From the NCBI GenBank assembly GCA_946403845.1, contig CAMJBL010000001.1:1-64000 (forward strand): a stretch of 64,000 nt of DNA, in the 5' to 3' direction. The notes under the pieces are model-generated. The model made no database searches, was not told the origin of the DNA, and saw nothing but the letters and a program-made list of their open reading frames with translations. The DNA comes from an uncultured Prevotella sp. GTDB lineage: Bacteria > Bacteroidota > Bacteroidia > Bacteroidales > Bacteroidaceae. This document shows positions 8,201 through 16,375 of the stretch, piece after piece; position 1 is the stretch's first letter, and every line of letters begins with the position of its first letter. The position numbers and the translations under genes were made by a program.

Positions 8201-10828
8201 GCCAACTGGTCAGCTTCTCCGCGAGGCAGTATGCGACTGTCGGCCAGTCAGGAGTGGCGTGCCTTGAGCGTTCGTTCATTCACATATAGCCATTTCGACC
8301 ATACGGTCTATCCCTCTACCCGTAGTTACTATACGATGCGGGGTATCGGAACCAGAGCCCGGGGAGTGAGCATGTTAGGTAAAGCAGCTGTGGCCGATGC
8401 GATGGTGGTGGAGGAGGCGCCGGTTATGCTGAATGAGGTCGTGGTGAATTCTGTGAAGACATATGACAGGAAGAGCGACCTCTCACGAGTGACGGGCATC
8501 GATGATGGCAATGAAGAAGCCCTTAAATTCGATGAAGCAGCAGACAATCAGCAGGAAATGCAGGTGCAGATCCGTGAGAATCTCAACGAGACGGCTTTCT
8601 TCTATCCCCAACTGACGACGGATTCTGCGGGTGTCATCGTCTTGAAGTTCACGTTGCCGGAGAGTCTGACCACCTGGCGCTTTATGGGTCTCGCTCATAC
8701 ACAGGATATGTGTTACGGCCTGCTTGATGGTGAGGCTGTGGCGAAGAAGGATGTGATGATACAGCCCAATATGCCACGCTTCGTGCGCGAAGGCGACCAA
8801 GCTGTACTCACGGCTCGTATTTTCAATACCAGCGATCATGCCATCAGCGGTAAGGCCCGTCTGAGACTGCTGAATCCGGAGACGGAGGCTGTGGTGTTCG
8901 AGAGCACGCAGGACTTCTCTCTGGCAGAAGGTGCTACGGGCAGTGCCTCGTTCGAACTTCCTGAGCTGGGTGCCGACGTGACACCGCTTATCTGTCAGGT
9001 AATGGCCTTCGGTGAGGGCTTCTCCGATGGCGAGCAGCACTATCTGCCTGTATTACCCAGTACGGAGCGCGTCACCGTGACGGTGCCCTTCACACAGATT
9101 AAGCCGGGCAAGAAGACCATCGACCTGGCGGCCCTCCTGCCGGCTGACAGCAAGAACCGGAAACTTACTTTCGAATATACGAATAATCCCGCCTGGCTGA
9201 TGATACAGGCCCTGCCGTCGGTGGGCAAGCCCTCTGACGATGATGCCATCTCGCAGGCTGCTTCCTACTATGCCAACAGCATCGGTAAGTTCATCCTGGC
9301 CCAGAATCCGAAGGCAAAGACCGCTTTCCAGCTCTGGCAGCAGGAAACGGGTTCGGAAACCTCGTTGATGAGCAGTCTGGAGAAGAACCAGGAACTGAAA
9401 GACCTGATGCTCAACGAGACACCGTGGGTGCTGGATGCAGAGAGTGAGACCGAACAGAAACAACGTCTGGCAGACTTCTTCGACGAGAACACGATGCAGC
9501 AGCGTCTGGAGTCGGCTACGACCAAGCTGAAGAAACTGCAGCGCAGCGACGGCTCGTGGTCGTGGTGGCCGGAGATGCCTGGTTCCTTCTATATGACAGT
9601 GGCCATCTCAGAGATGCTGGTTCGTCTGAACAGTCTGACGGATGAACAGCCGGTAACCGAATCCATGCTGAAGAGTGCCTTTAAGTTCATGGGCAACGAG
9701 ATTGTTGACGAAGTGAAGGAACTGAAGAAATTAGAGAAGAAAGGCTATAAGCCCGGCTTCCCCAGCTTCAAGTGTCTGCAGTGGCTCTATCTTTCCACCC
9801 TCGACGGTCGCACGCTGCCTTCGGATGTACAGGAGGCTAATGCCTATCTGCTCAAGTTGCTGAAGAAGGAGATCAAGAACCAGTCGATGTATGAGAAGGC
9901 CATGACGGCTATCATCCTCTCGGCTTCGCATCAGGCATCGGAGAGCGATCGTAAGAAGGCCCTCGAATATGTGCAGAGTCTGAAGGAATATACCGTCTAT
10001 CGTGAGGAGATGGGCCGCTATTACGACACACCGCGCGCCGGATATTCGTGGTACGACTACAAGATCCCCACACAGACAATGGCTATTGAGGCCCTGCAGC
10101 GCATCACGCCTAAGGACGAGCAGACCATCCAGGAGATGCAGCGCTGGCTCCTCCAGTCGAAACGGACGCAGGCCTGGGATACACCTATCAACAGCGTGAA
10201 TGCCGTCTATGCCTTCCTGAACGGACAGACCTTGGAGCTCACTTCACAGGCACCTGTGTTCACCGTCGATAACCAGCCTCTGGAAACCCCGAAGGCTACG
10301 GCGGCCATCGGCTACGTGAAGACGCCTGTCGCCGCAACGAGCCAGTCGATGACGATTGAGAAAACCTCAGAGGGTACCTCGTGGGGCGCTGTCTATGCAC
10401 AGTTCTACCAGCCTGCCAAGAACATCAAGGATAGCGGCAGCGGCCTGACCGTGAAGCGTGAGATTCTGGTGAATAATTCTCACCTCTCACCTCTCGCCTC
10501 TCACCTCTCTGTCGGTGACCGCATCAAGGTGCGCATTACTATTGAGGCCGACCGCGACTACGACTTCGTACAGCTCATCGACCGCCGTGCGGCTTGTATG
10601 GAGCCTGTGAAGCAGTTGAGCGGCTACCATAGCGGTTCGTATTGCACCCCACGCGACAATACCACCAATTATTATTTCGACCGTTTCTCGAAAGGCAAGC
10701 ATGTCATCGAGAGCGAATATTACATCGACCGTCCCGGAACCTACGAGACAGGAAGTTGCACGGTGATGTGCGCCTATGCCCCTGAGTTCCGCGGAACGAC
10801 GAAGTCACAAACCATTATCGTGAAGTAG
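5297..10828 (+). CDS. Bacterial alpha-2-macroglobulin family protein
   Basis: This 1843-residue exported protein starts with a signal peptide (MKQKLFILIISLVMPFMTWGQ). The MG2 region around residue 490 (TIYTDRAIYRPGQTVHAA) and the bait/ANA-type block near residue 1090 (AFFYPQLTTDSAGVIVLKF) identify the family, whose members trap or guard against proteases at the cell surface. The thioester motif CxEQ is absent: the matching position reads ALPSVGKPSDDDAIS, as in many Bacteroidota members. Residues 1045-1066 contain LNEVVVNSVKTYDRKSDL, which resembles the plug-entry motif of SusC proteins. A CTCACCT repeat near residue 1730 encodes SHLSPLASHLS in a loop. The DUF1573 gene follows with a 1-base gap, so the two are co-transcribed. 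A TTG start at 5270 is rejected because it falls inside the promoter. Confidence 0.9.
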   Translation: MKQKLFILIISLVMPFMTWGQTYSALWKKVDEAEKKDLPQTMSKTLQQIVDKAEAEKAYGQLMKAELKNAQVKASVAPDSLKPAVEALEARCTDIKDEVLKTVYQTVLYRICQSNPILEKNPQKPELTEALCAKLAQVKDETYEPFVKVEADSKVFDHDLLSIVGYELDAYQEMHDYYEKVGNRQAACLMAWEALESQDDDREDFLQQLDSLIQVYGDLPECGELAINRYHYMDSRGEEEFSAEEKVRYVREAAKKWSGWSRINVLKNAERTLTNPQFTADIDSRVSLPMREQTVRLNEVRNLSQLEMKVYRVNGNGDLNLNPNSSEDYKKLKPLLKLMPEAGVAHPFASKPDYEVFDDSLTLQGLPIGVYMLEFSSKPATEVVRRMYHVTDLFVMSEERPGNQIRYVVVSATTGQPVAKANVRLKVYSSYKNYDTHTLKTDSKGECNFENTKSRRIEVFAYTDGDKALPEMNLSNRYNYYKRSDDGERTTIYTDRAIYRPGQTVHAAAIIYEMTEGYKHNAVEGKRVSIVLRDANYKEVQRVSAVTDQYGTCSADLTLPSTGLTGQFSLVVNGQTQRIRVEEYKRPTFEVKFDEMKEHYEAGDTVTVKATARSYAGVPVQGATVKYKVVRRVALWWWSYSRYWDTGVIGRSSNEEEISSGETVTGDDGTFTVDMPMVLPDSKSPLFYNFIVTADVTDTAGETHAGQTSLPLGNRKTALSIDVDEKILTESNPKMTFHLRNAAGKDIDAEVKYLVDGGKWLTAKTNHPLPVPSLKSGKHTVKVTYGEDTEERDFVIFSVDDKRPATETDDWFWVSRNQFPNDGKPVTVQVGSSAKDVHIVYSIFSGDQLIEEGSVDRSNELLNRKLTYKEEWGDGIQLTFAWVKENVCYTHSTTITRPLPDKQLKLSWNTFRDRLTPGQQEEWTLTVLGPDGQPANAQMMATLYDKSLDQLTRHQWWFSPWYSISLPYANWSASPRGSMRLSASQEWRALSVRSFTYSHFDHTVYPSTRSYYTMRGIGTRARGVSMLGKAAVADAMVVEEAPVMLNEVVVNSVKTYDRKSDLSRVTGIDDGNEEALKFDEAADNQQEMQVQIRENLNETAFFYPQLTTDSAGVIVLKFTLPESLTTWRFMGLAHTQDMCYGLLDGEAVAKKDVMIQPNMPRFVREGDQAVLTARIFNTSDHAISGKARLRLLNPETEAVVFESTQDFSLAEGATGSASFELPELGADVTPLICQVMAFGEGFSDGEQHYLPVLPSTERVTVTVPFTQIKPGKKTIDLAALLPADSKNRKLTFEYTNNPAWLMIQALPSVGKPSDDDAISQAASYYANSIGKFILAQNPKAKTAFQLWQQETGSETSLMSSLEKNQELKDLMLNETPWVLDAESETEQKQRLADFFDENTMQQRLESATTKLKKLQRSDGSWSWWPEMPGSFYMTVAISEMLVRLNSLTDEQPVTESMLKSAFKFMGNEIVDEVKELKKLEKKGYKPGFPSFKCLQWLYLSTLDGRTLPSDVQEANAYLLKLLKKEIKNQSMYEKAMTAIILSASHQASESDRKKALEYVQSLKEYTVYREEMGRYYDTPRAGYSWYDYKIPTQTMAIEALQRITPKDEQTIQEMQRWLLQSKRTQAWDTPINSVNAVYAFLNGQTLELTSQAPVFTVDNQPLETPKATAAIGYVKTPVAATSQSMTIEKTSEGTSWGAVYAQFYQPAKNIKDSGSGLTVKREILVNNSHLSPLASHLSVGDRIKVRITIEADRDYDFVQLIDRRAACMEPVKQLSGYHSGSYCTPRDNTTNYYFDRFSKGKHVIESEYYIDRPGTYETGSCTVMCAYAPEFRGTTKSQTIIVK
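10478..10510. repeat. CTCACCT heptamer repeat inside the alpha-2-macroglobulin gene
   Basis: Four 7-base units of tctcacc (one reads tctcgcc) plus a partial unit. They are in frame and encode SHLSPLASHLS in a loop before the conserved VGDRI strand. Confidence 0.9.
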
Positions 10829-10829
10829 A

Positions 10830-11891
10830 ATGATGAAACGACAACTGATGATTCCCCTGATGGCACTGGCGCTGTTGCCAGTGTCTGCACAAAAACTGGT
10901 CGTTGCTAAACCCACCGTCAATGCCGGACGCACAGGTTATCAGCAACCGATTACCGCCACCTTCGAACTCCGGAATAAGAGTAAGCGTAAGCTTGTGATT
11001 GAGAGTGTCAAGCCCGACTGTGGCTGTACGGCTGTGGAATATCCCAAGGAGGTGGGTGCCAACGATAAGTTCACGATCAAGATGACCTATGATGCCCGTA
11101 TGCTGGGCCATTTCCAGAAGATGGCGGCTGTGAAGAGCAACGGCTCCGAAAAACCCGTCTATCTCACCATGAAGGGTATCGTGCTCACGGAGATGGTCGA
11201 CTACTCGGGTAAGTATCCGCTTGCGATGGGTGACCTGTTGCTCGACAAGAACGATCTTGAATACGATGATGTGAACAAGGGCGACCATCCGGTGCAGGAG
11301 ATTCATATCTTTAATAATAGTGAAGAGACGATGACGCCGAATGTGATGCACCTGCCGCCCTATCTCACGGCACTCGTCACGCCCGAGAAACTGGAGCCTG
11401 GCAAGGCCGGTACGATTGCCATTACCCTCAACTCGGAGAAGCTCCGCGATTTCGGCCTGAACCAGACTTCCGTCTATATCGCCAAGAAACTGGGTGAGAA
11501 AGTGAGTCAGGATAATGAGGTGCCTGTATCTGCCGTGCTCCTGCCGGATCTCAAGGACTATGATGACGTGAGCAAGGCCTTAGCCCCGCAGTTGCAGATG
11601 TCGACCACCGATGTCGATTTCACCGACTTCGGTGGTAAGTCGAAGAAGACGGCTGAAATAACCCTCGTTAATACGGGCAAGACCACGCTGGAGATCCGTT
11701 CCATGCAGATGTTCACCCGTGGCGTGAAACTGACGCTGAGCAGTACGAAGCTGGAGCCTGCGCAGACGGCAACGATGAAGATTACGGGTATTGCCGACGA
11801 TCTGCAGAAGGTGCGCACCAAGCCCCGTATTCTCATGATTACCAATGATCCCGACCATACCAAGGTTATCATCAATATCAGAAATAAGTAG
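10830..11891 (+). CDS. DUF1573 domain exported protein
   Basis: The 353-residue protein has a signal peptide (MKRQLMIPLMALALLPVSAQ) followed by a DUF1573 immunoglobulin-like domain recognisable by FELRNKSKRKLVIESVKPDCGC. At least one further Ig-like repeat lies near residues 255-350 (STTDVDFTDFGGKSKKTAEI). It is probably periplasmic or surface-bound and its function is unknown. It starts 1 base after the alpha-2-macroglobulin stop, so it is probably translated from the same mRNA and may act with that protein. Either ATG at 10830 or 10833 could be the start. Confidence 0.82.
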   Translation: MMKRQLMIPLMALALLPVSAQKLVVAKPTVNAGRTGYQQPITATFELRNKSKRKLVIESVKPDCGCTAVEYPKEVGANDKFTIKMTYDARMLGHFQKMAAVKSNGSEKPVYLTMKGIVLTEMVDYSGKYPLAMGDLLLDKNDLEYDDVNKGDHPVQEIHIFNNSEETMTPNVMHLPPYLTALVTPEKLEPGKAGTIAITLNSEKLRDFGLNQTSVYIAKKLGEKVSQDNEVPVSAVLLPDLKDYDDVSKALAPQLQMSTTDVDFTDFGGKSKKTAEITLVNTGKTTLEIRSMQMFTRGVKLTLSSTKLEPAQTATMKITGIADDLQKVRTKPRILMITNDPDHTKVIINIRNK

Positions 11892-11892
11892 G

Positions 11893-11954
11893 TTTGAGTT
11901 TATAGTTTATAGTTTATAGTTTATAGTTTAGAGTTTAAAGTTTATAGTTTATAG
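11893..11954. repeat. TTTATAG heptamer array before meaB
   Basis: About eight 7-base units of agtttat, with variants gtttaga and gtttaaa, fill nearly the whole gap between the DUF1573 gene and meaB and end 1 base before the meaB ATG. Both strands of this unit contain stop codons, and the array is intergenic only. Confidence 0.9.
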
Positions 11955-11955
11955 A

Positions 11956-13053
11956 ATGGAGCATCCCGAGAACAGTTCCGAATACGCTGGCCTGCAGGTC
12001 AATAGTGGTGTTAAGCAGCCTCCCATCGTCAATCCCTATCTCAAGCGTAACCGTCGTCGTGAACTCACACCGGCAGAGATGGTGGAGGGCATCCTGAAAG
12101 GTGATGTCACCATCCTCTCACAGGCCGTGACGCTGATAGAGAGTGTGAATCCCGACCATCAGGCTCGTGCCCAGGAGGTGATCAACAAATGTCTGCCATA
12201 CAGTGGCAACAGTGTCCGCGTGGGCATCAGTGGTGTGCCGGGCGCAGGAAAATCGACGAGTATCGACGAGTTCGGTATCCATGTCTTGAAAGAGAAGGGT
12301 GGCAAGTTGGCCGTCCTGGCCATCGACCCCTCCAGTGAGCGCACCAAGGGCAGTATCCTCGGCGATAAGACACGCATGGAGAAACTGGCGCTCCATCCCG
12401 ATTCGTTCATCCGTCCCAGTCCATCAGCAGGTTCCTTGGGCGGTGTGGCGCGTAAGACGCGTGAGACCATCATCCTCTGCGAGGCGGCGGGTTTCGATAA
12501 GATCTTCGTCGAGACGGTTGGTGTGGGACAGAGTGAGACGGCTTGTCACTCGATGGTCGACTTCTTCCTGCTCATCCAGGTGGCAGGCACCGGCGATGAG
12601 TTGCAGGGTATCAAACGCGGTATCATGGAGATCTCGGATGGTATCGTCATTAACAAGTGTGACGGCGATAATGTCGACCGTTGTCATATGGCTGCAACGA
12701 ACTTCCGTAATGCCCTCCATTTCTTCCCCAAGCCCGATAGCGGTTGGTTGCCACAGGTGCTCTGCTACAGTGGCTTCTACGGCACAGGCGTCAAGGAAAT
12801 CTGGGACATGATCTATGCGTATATCGACTTTGTCAAGGCTAACGGCTACTTCGACTACCGCCGCAATGAACAGTCGAAATACTGGATGTATGAGAGCATC
12901 AACGAACATCTTCGTCTTAACTTCTATAACAATCCGATTATCAAGGCGCAGCTGACACCTGCTGAGCAGACGGTCCTTGCCGGTCAGAAGACCTCGTTCG
13001 TTGCCGCCCAAGACCTGCTGGATAGGTATTTTGAGGAGTTAAAGAGGAGTTAA
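11956..13053 (+). CDS. meaB: Methylmalonyl-CoA mutase-associated GTPase MeaB
   Basis: The 365-residue product is a G3E-family P-loop GTPase. The Walker A motif is GVPGAGKS (about residue 91), followed by DPSSERTKGSILGDKTRM, the SAGSLGGVA switch segment, ETVGVGQSE and the base-recognition motif NKCDGDN. MeaB gates cofactor loading of B12-dependent methylmalonyl-CoA mutase, which fits succinate-propionate metabolism in this group. The mutase genes are not in the window. The C-terminal residues EELKRS and the stop codon are formed by a gagttaaag repeat that runs up to the ispH start. An array of TTTATAG units lies directly upstream. Confidence 0.93.
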   Translation: MEHPENSSEYAGLQVNSGVKQPPIVNPYLKRNRRRELTPAEMVEGILKGDVTILSQAVTLIESVNPDHQARAQEVINKCLPYSGNSVRVGISGVPGAGKSTSIDEFGIHVLKEKGGKLAVLAIDPSSERTKGSILGDKTRMEKLALHPDSFIRPSPSAGSLGGVARKTRETIILCEAAGFDKIFVETVGVGQSETACHSMVDFFLLIQVAGTGDELQGIKRGIMEISDGIVINKCDGDNVDRCHMAATNFRNALHFFPKPDSGWLPQVLCYSGFYGTGVKEIWDMIYAYIDFVKANGYFDYRRNEQSKYWMYESINEHLRLNFYNNPIIKAQLTPAEQTVLAGQKTSFVAAQDLLDRYFEELKRS

Positions 13054-13065
13054 AGGGACAATACT
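13032..13065. repeat. gagttaaag repeat spanning the meaB stop
   Basis: The words gaggagttaaag and aggagttaaaggg encode the last residues and stop of MeaB and end at the ispH ATG (13066). A block of 24 identical bases recurs at 22874-22897, and gggacaatac follows in both places. Confidence 0.85.
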
Positions 13066-13947
13066 ATGGTGATTGAGATCGATAATGGCAGTGGTTTCTG
13101 CTTTGGGGTGACAACCGCCATCAGAAAGGCCGAAGAGGAACTCGCCAAAGGCAATAAGCTCTATTGTCTGGGTGATATCGTGCACAATGGTATGGAGTGT
13201 GATCGTCTGCGGGAGATGGGACTCATCACCATCAAGCATGACGAGATGCGGGAGCTGCACAATGTGAAGGTGCTGCTGCGTGCTCATGGCGAACCACCGG
13301 AGACCTATGAACTGGCACAGCGGAACAATATTGAAATTATCGACGCCACCTGTCCTGTGGTACTCCAACTGCAGAAACGTATCAAACGCCAGTACGATAG
13401 TAATCTCACCTCTCACCTCTCACCTCTTACCTCTCAAATCGTCATCTTCGGCAAGCGAGGTCATGCGGAGGTGTTGGGACTCGTCGGTCAGACGCATTCC
13501 TCAGCCATCGTCATCGAGAGTTTTGATGAGGTGAGACGTCTCGACTTCGCCCGTGATATCTACCTCTATTCCCAGACCACGAAGTCGCTCGAGGAGTATC
13601 ATCGCATCATCGACTATATCCAGACACACATCTCGCCCGAGGCTCATTTTGAGAGCTTCGACACCATCTGTCGCAATGTTGCCAACCGCATGCCGAACAT
13701 CTCGCAGTTTGCCTCGCGTCACGACCTGATTCTGTTTGTCTGTGGTCGGAAGAGCAGTAATGGTAAGGTGCTTTTCAACGAGTGTTTACAGGTCAATCCC
13801 AATAGCCATCTCATTGAAGACCCTCAGGAGATAAAGACTGAGTGGTTGGAAGGCATTGAGACGGTAGGTATCTGCGGTGCCACCTCCACCCCAAAATGGC
13901 TGATGGAGCAGGCACGCGACGCTATAGAAAAAATGCAACGCCCTTAA
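13066..13947 (+). CDS. ispH: 4-hydroxy-3-methylbut-2-enyl diphosphate reductase IspH
   Basis: The 293-residue protein is the last enzyme of the MEP isoprenoid pathway. It reduces HMBPP to IPP and DMAPP with a 4Fe-4S cluster. The three cluster cysteines are Cys12 (SGFCFGV), Cys96 (DATCPVV) and Cys202 (DTICRNV). The conserved HGEPP and GKRGHAEV motifs are also visible. Between KRIKRQY and IVIFGKRGH it carries an insertion, [13 protein letters not shown], encoded by a CTCACCT repeat that the family lacks. It sits 12 bases after meaB, and its stop codon overlaps the cmk stop on the other strand inside a terminator hairpin. The isoprenoid link with the polyprenyl synthase at 16376 is functional, not operonic. 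Confidence 0.95.
   Translation: MVIEIDNGSGFCFGVTTAIRKAEEELAKGNKLYCLGDIVHNGMECDRLREMGLITIKHDEMRELHNVKVLLRAHGEPPETYELAQRNNIEIIDATCPVVLQLQKRIKRQYDSNLTSHLSPLTSQIVIFGKRGHAEVLGLVGQTHSSAIVIESFDEVRRLDFARDIYLYSQTTKSLEEYHRIIDYIQTHISPEAHFESFDTICRNVANRMPNISQFASRHDLILFVCGRKSSNGKVLFNECLQVNPNSHLIEDPQEIKTEWLEGIETVGICGATSTPKWLMEQARDAIEKMQRP
13404..13437. repeat. CTCACCT heptamer repeat inside ispH
   Basis: Units tctcacc, tctcacc, tctcacc, tcttacc and a partial tctca, in frame. They encode [10 protein letters not shown] between two conserved IspH segments. Confidence 0.93.
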
Positions 13948-13961
13948 CGCGTTGCATTTTT
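13929..13961. terminator. Bidirectional terminator holding both convergent stop codons
   Basis: A perfect 13-bp stem, aaaaatgcaacgc with gcgttgcattttt, encloses a 7-base loop (ccttaac). The loop contains the ispH TAA and the cmk stop, which overlap. A-tract and T-tract flanks suit termination in both directions. Confidence 0.88.
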
Positions 13962-14633
13962 AAATTGTTCGAGCAGCCATTGTTTCTGCTCCTCGATGGT
14001 CATGTTCGAGTTATCCAACAGGATAGCATCTTCTGCCTGACGCAACGGCGACTCTTCGCGATGCGAGTCGATATAGTCGCGCTCCTGCACATTCTTCAGG
14101 ATGTCGTCGAAGTCAGCAGGCATGCCTTTGGCTATCAGTTCATCGTAGCGGCGCTGGGCACGCACCTCGGCCGAGGCGGTGACAAATACCTTCAACTCCG
14201 CATCGGGGAAGACCACTGTGCCGATATCGCGGCCGTCCATCACCACACCCTTGTCCTTGCCCATCTGTTGCTGCTGGGCCACCAGGGCACGGCGCACGAA
14301 GCCGATGGCGGCAATGGGACTGACATGACTGCTCACCTCCAACGAGCGGATCTCCTTCTCCACGCACTCACCATTCAGGTAAGTGTCGGGGCGACCGGTT
14401 TCGGTGTTCAGTTGGAAAGCGATGTGGATATTAGGCATCTCCGCTTCCAGTTCCTGGGTCTTCACACTGCCGTCAGCCTCGAAGAGTCCCTTGCGCAGGG
14501 CATAGAGGGTGACGCTACGGTACATGGCGCCCGTGTCAACATAGATGTAGCCGACCTCACGGGCAAGGTCCTTGGCCATGGTGCTCTTTCCGCACGAGCT
14601 GTGGCCGTCGATGGCAATGGTTATTTTCTTCAT
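13944..14633 (-). CDS. cmk: Cytidylate kinase
   Basis: The 229-residue product is a (d)CMP kinase. It has a P-loop [16 protein letters not shown], the [12 protein letters not shown] segment, and [18 protein letters not shown] in the middle. It phosphorylates CMP and dCMP to diphosphates in nucleotide salvage. The start codon overlaps the porQ stop (ATGA), so the two are translationally coupled. The porQ-cmk neighbourhood recurs in Bacteroidota. Its last codons lie in the stem of the terminator shared with ispH. Confidence 0.94.
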   Translation of the reverse strand: MKKITIAIDGHSSCGKSTMAKDLAREVGYIYVDTGAMYRSVTLYALRKGLFEADGSVKTQELEAEMPNIHIAFQLNTETGRPDTYLNGECVEKEIRSLEVSSHVSPIAAIGFVRRALVAQQQQMGKDKGVVMDGRDIGTVVFPDAELKVFVTASAEVRAQRRYDELIAKGMPADFDDILKNVQERDYIDSHREESPLRQAEDAILLDNSNMTIEEQKQWLLEQFKNATR

Positions 14634-15574
14634 AATGTATAGGATACGTTTATTAACAGACTATTGGCGCTGACATGGTATTTGGCGTAACCGATGTGCA
14701 GTTTGAAACGCTCGAGCGACAGTCCACCACCCAGCGACAGACCTGCACTGTGGCTACTCTCTCCTTCGCTGTCGCTGATTTTCATCTCCGAGGCGCGTCG
14801 GAAGTTATAGCCGGCCGCCAGATAGATGGTGGGCGAGAGGATCAGGTCGGCGCCGATGGCCAGATGCTTTCCGAAACCGTAACTCCAATCGTTGAGGCGG
14901 CTCAGGGTGGCCGAGAACCGTAATGGCGAGTTGAGGAGCCGTTTGCTCAGTCCCACCTGCAAATCGAGGGGGATGCGCTCAAACTCGTCGTCATAAGCCT
15001 TTATCTGTCCGCCTAAATTCCTGGCCACAGCCGAGATGCTCAGTTCGCTCTCTTCTAAATAGTAGTTCAGTCCCAGGTCGATGCCGACCGCCAGGGAGTT
15101 ATACGAGGCGATGTTCGAGCTGATGAACCTGGCGGTGATGCCACCCGAGAAACGGTTGCTCAAGGCATAGGCATAGGAGCCGGCCACGGCAATGTCACGG
15201 GCTGAGAACTCGCCGAGTTGGGTGTTGTCCCAACTCACCTCCTTCATCGTGCCATAGTCCATATATTGCGCACTCACACCCCAGGTGCCCCGTTCCCCAG
15301 CGGCCTTCACAAAGGCAGCACTGGCGGTCTTGGCACCCTCCATGTAGGTCATGAAATTGAGGTTGATGGTGCGGTCGCTCACATCGTTGATGAGGGCAGG
15401 ATTATGGAAGATCAGGGTGGCATCGTCCTCCACGATCGAGATGTTGTCGCCACCGAGTGCTGCCACATGGGCACTCACCGGCAGACGTAGGAAGTTATAG
15501 GCCGTCTGACTCTCCTGAGCGCATGCCAGAAGGGTGCTGATCACTGAAATGATGGTAAAAACGGCTCTTTTCAT
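14630..15574 (-). CDS. porQ: Type IX secretion system outer-membrane protein PorQ
   Basis: The 314-residue protein has a signal peptide ([20 protein letters not shown]) followed by an outer-membrane barrel of the PorQ/PorV type. The family N-terminus is visible as [17 protein letters not shown], then [13 protein letters not shown]. PorQ belongs to the type IX secretion attachment complex that places CTD proteins on the cell surface. The protein ends in an aromatic-rich beta strand (LLINVSYTL). It overlaps cmk by 4 bases, and its promoter faces that of the TonB-like gene. No other por genes are in the window. Confidence 0.88.
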   Translation of the reverse strand: MKRAVFTIISVISTLLACAQESQTAYNFLRLPVSAHVAALGGDNISIVEDDATLIFHNPALINDVSDRTINLNFMTYMEGAKTASAAFVKAAGERGTWGVSAQYMDYGTMKEVSWDNTQLGEFSARDIAVAGSYAYALSNRFSGGITARFISSNIASYNSLAVGIDLGLNYYLEESELSISAVARNLGGQIKAYDDEFERIPLDLQVGLSKRLLNSPLRFSATLSRLNDWSYGFGKHLAIGADLILSPTIYLAAGYNFRRASEMKISDSEGESSHSAGLSLGGGLSLERFKLHIGYAKYHVSANSLLINVSYTL

Positions 15575-15596
15575 CTAAATATTCCTAATTTCGGTG

Positions 15597-15625
15597 CAAA
15601 GTTACTGCTTTTTTTCTTAATTTTG
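15597..15625. promoter_or_regulatory. Compact divergent promoters of porQ and the TonB-like gene
   Basis: TAACTTTG on the minus strand (15597-15604) serves porQ, and TAATTTTG on the plus strand (15618-15625) serves the TonB-like gene. Only 13 bases separate the two -7 elements, so polymerase binding at one should exclude the other. Neither has a clean TTTG element. Confidence 0.65.
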
Positions 15626-15667
15626 CACGCAGTTTTAGATATTAACGGAAGAAATGGCGGTTTTATT

Positions 15668-16327
15668 ATGAACAGGACGACCAATTTCCTGCTGGGCCTG
15701 ATCTTTGTTCTGGCCTGTTTGTTTGTCGCGCTGGAGTGGAACAGCGGCGACAGCGGCTGGCATTTCTTCGATATGGAGGATGACCTCGAGGCTGAGATGG
15801 AACTCTCACCGCTCCACCGCGACGAGAACGAGGTGCCGATGATGAAGCCCACCGAGGAGACACCCCCTGAGGTGAAGTCGCAGGAGGTGAATCCCGTCGA
15901 GGATGATGTGGAGATACCGCCTGAAGAGGTGGAGCCTACGCCCGCCGAGATGCAGGAACCTCCAAAGCCCGAGGAGGAAAAACTGCCCGAGGCTGTCGAT
16001 ATGTATGATGAGCCGGTCGACTTCCGGGTTGTCGAGGATCTGCCGCAGTTTCCCGGCGGTGCCGTCGAGTTCATGAAGTGGCTCACCAAACACCTGCACT
16101 ATCCGTCTTCGGCCCAGCAACGCAAGATACAGGGCAAGGTGGTGGCGCAGTTCATTGTCGAGAAGGATGGCACCATCAGCGACCTGCAGGTCATTAAGAA
16201 GCTTGACCCCAACTGTGATCGCGAGGCCCTGCGGGTGTTGCGCATGATGCCTAAGTGGAAGGCTGGTCTCATGGATGCCAAGCCCTGCCGCACCCAGGTC
16301 TGCATCCCCATTGTCTTTAAACTCTAA
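15668..16327 (+). CDS. TonB family energy transducer
   Basis: The 219-residue protein has one N-terminal membrane helix (residues 6-22). A long acidic Pro/Glu-rich linker follows (about residues 50-120, e.g. PPEEVEPTPAEMQEPP). The C-terminal TonB domain begins near residue 130 with QFPGGAVEFMKWLTKHLHYP and ends VCIPIVFKL. TonB spans the periplasm and passes proton-motive energy to outer-membrane receptors such as SusC. The start at 15668 puts the helix at the N-terminus; 15623 overlaps the promoter. The ExbB/ExbD genes lie 2 kb downstream, separated by two unrelated enzymes and a tRNA. Confidence 0.88.
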   Translation: MNRTTNFLLGLIFVLACLFVALEWNSGDSGWHFFDMEDDLEAEMELSPLHRDENEVPMMKPTEETPPEVKSQEVNPVEDDVEIPPEEVEPTPAEMQEPPKPEEEKLPEAVDMYDEPVDFRVVEDLPQFPGGAVEFMKWLTKHLHYPSSAQQRKIQGKVVAQFIVEKDGTISDLQVIKKLDPNCDREALRVLRMMPKWKAGLMDAKPCRTQVCIPIVFKL

Positions 16328-16340
16328 TCAGTCTAATCAT

Positions 16341-16372
16341 AAAGCTCAAAGTTCAAAGCTCAAAGTTCAAAG
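16341..16372. repeat. AAAGTTC/AAAGCTC heptamers before the polyprenyl synthase
   Basis: Four alternating 7-base units, aaagctc and aaagttc, plus aaag, ending 3 bases before the ATG at 16376. The same family occurs at 18174-18205 and 29738-29768. Confidence 0.92.
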
Positions 16373-16375
16373 AAA

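Noticed and set aside
5297..10828. A thioester-type protease trap
   Set aside because: The CxEQ thioester motif is missing at the expected place, so covalent trapping is unlikely.
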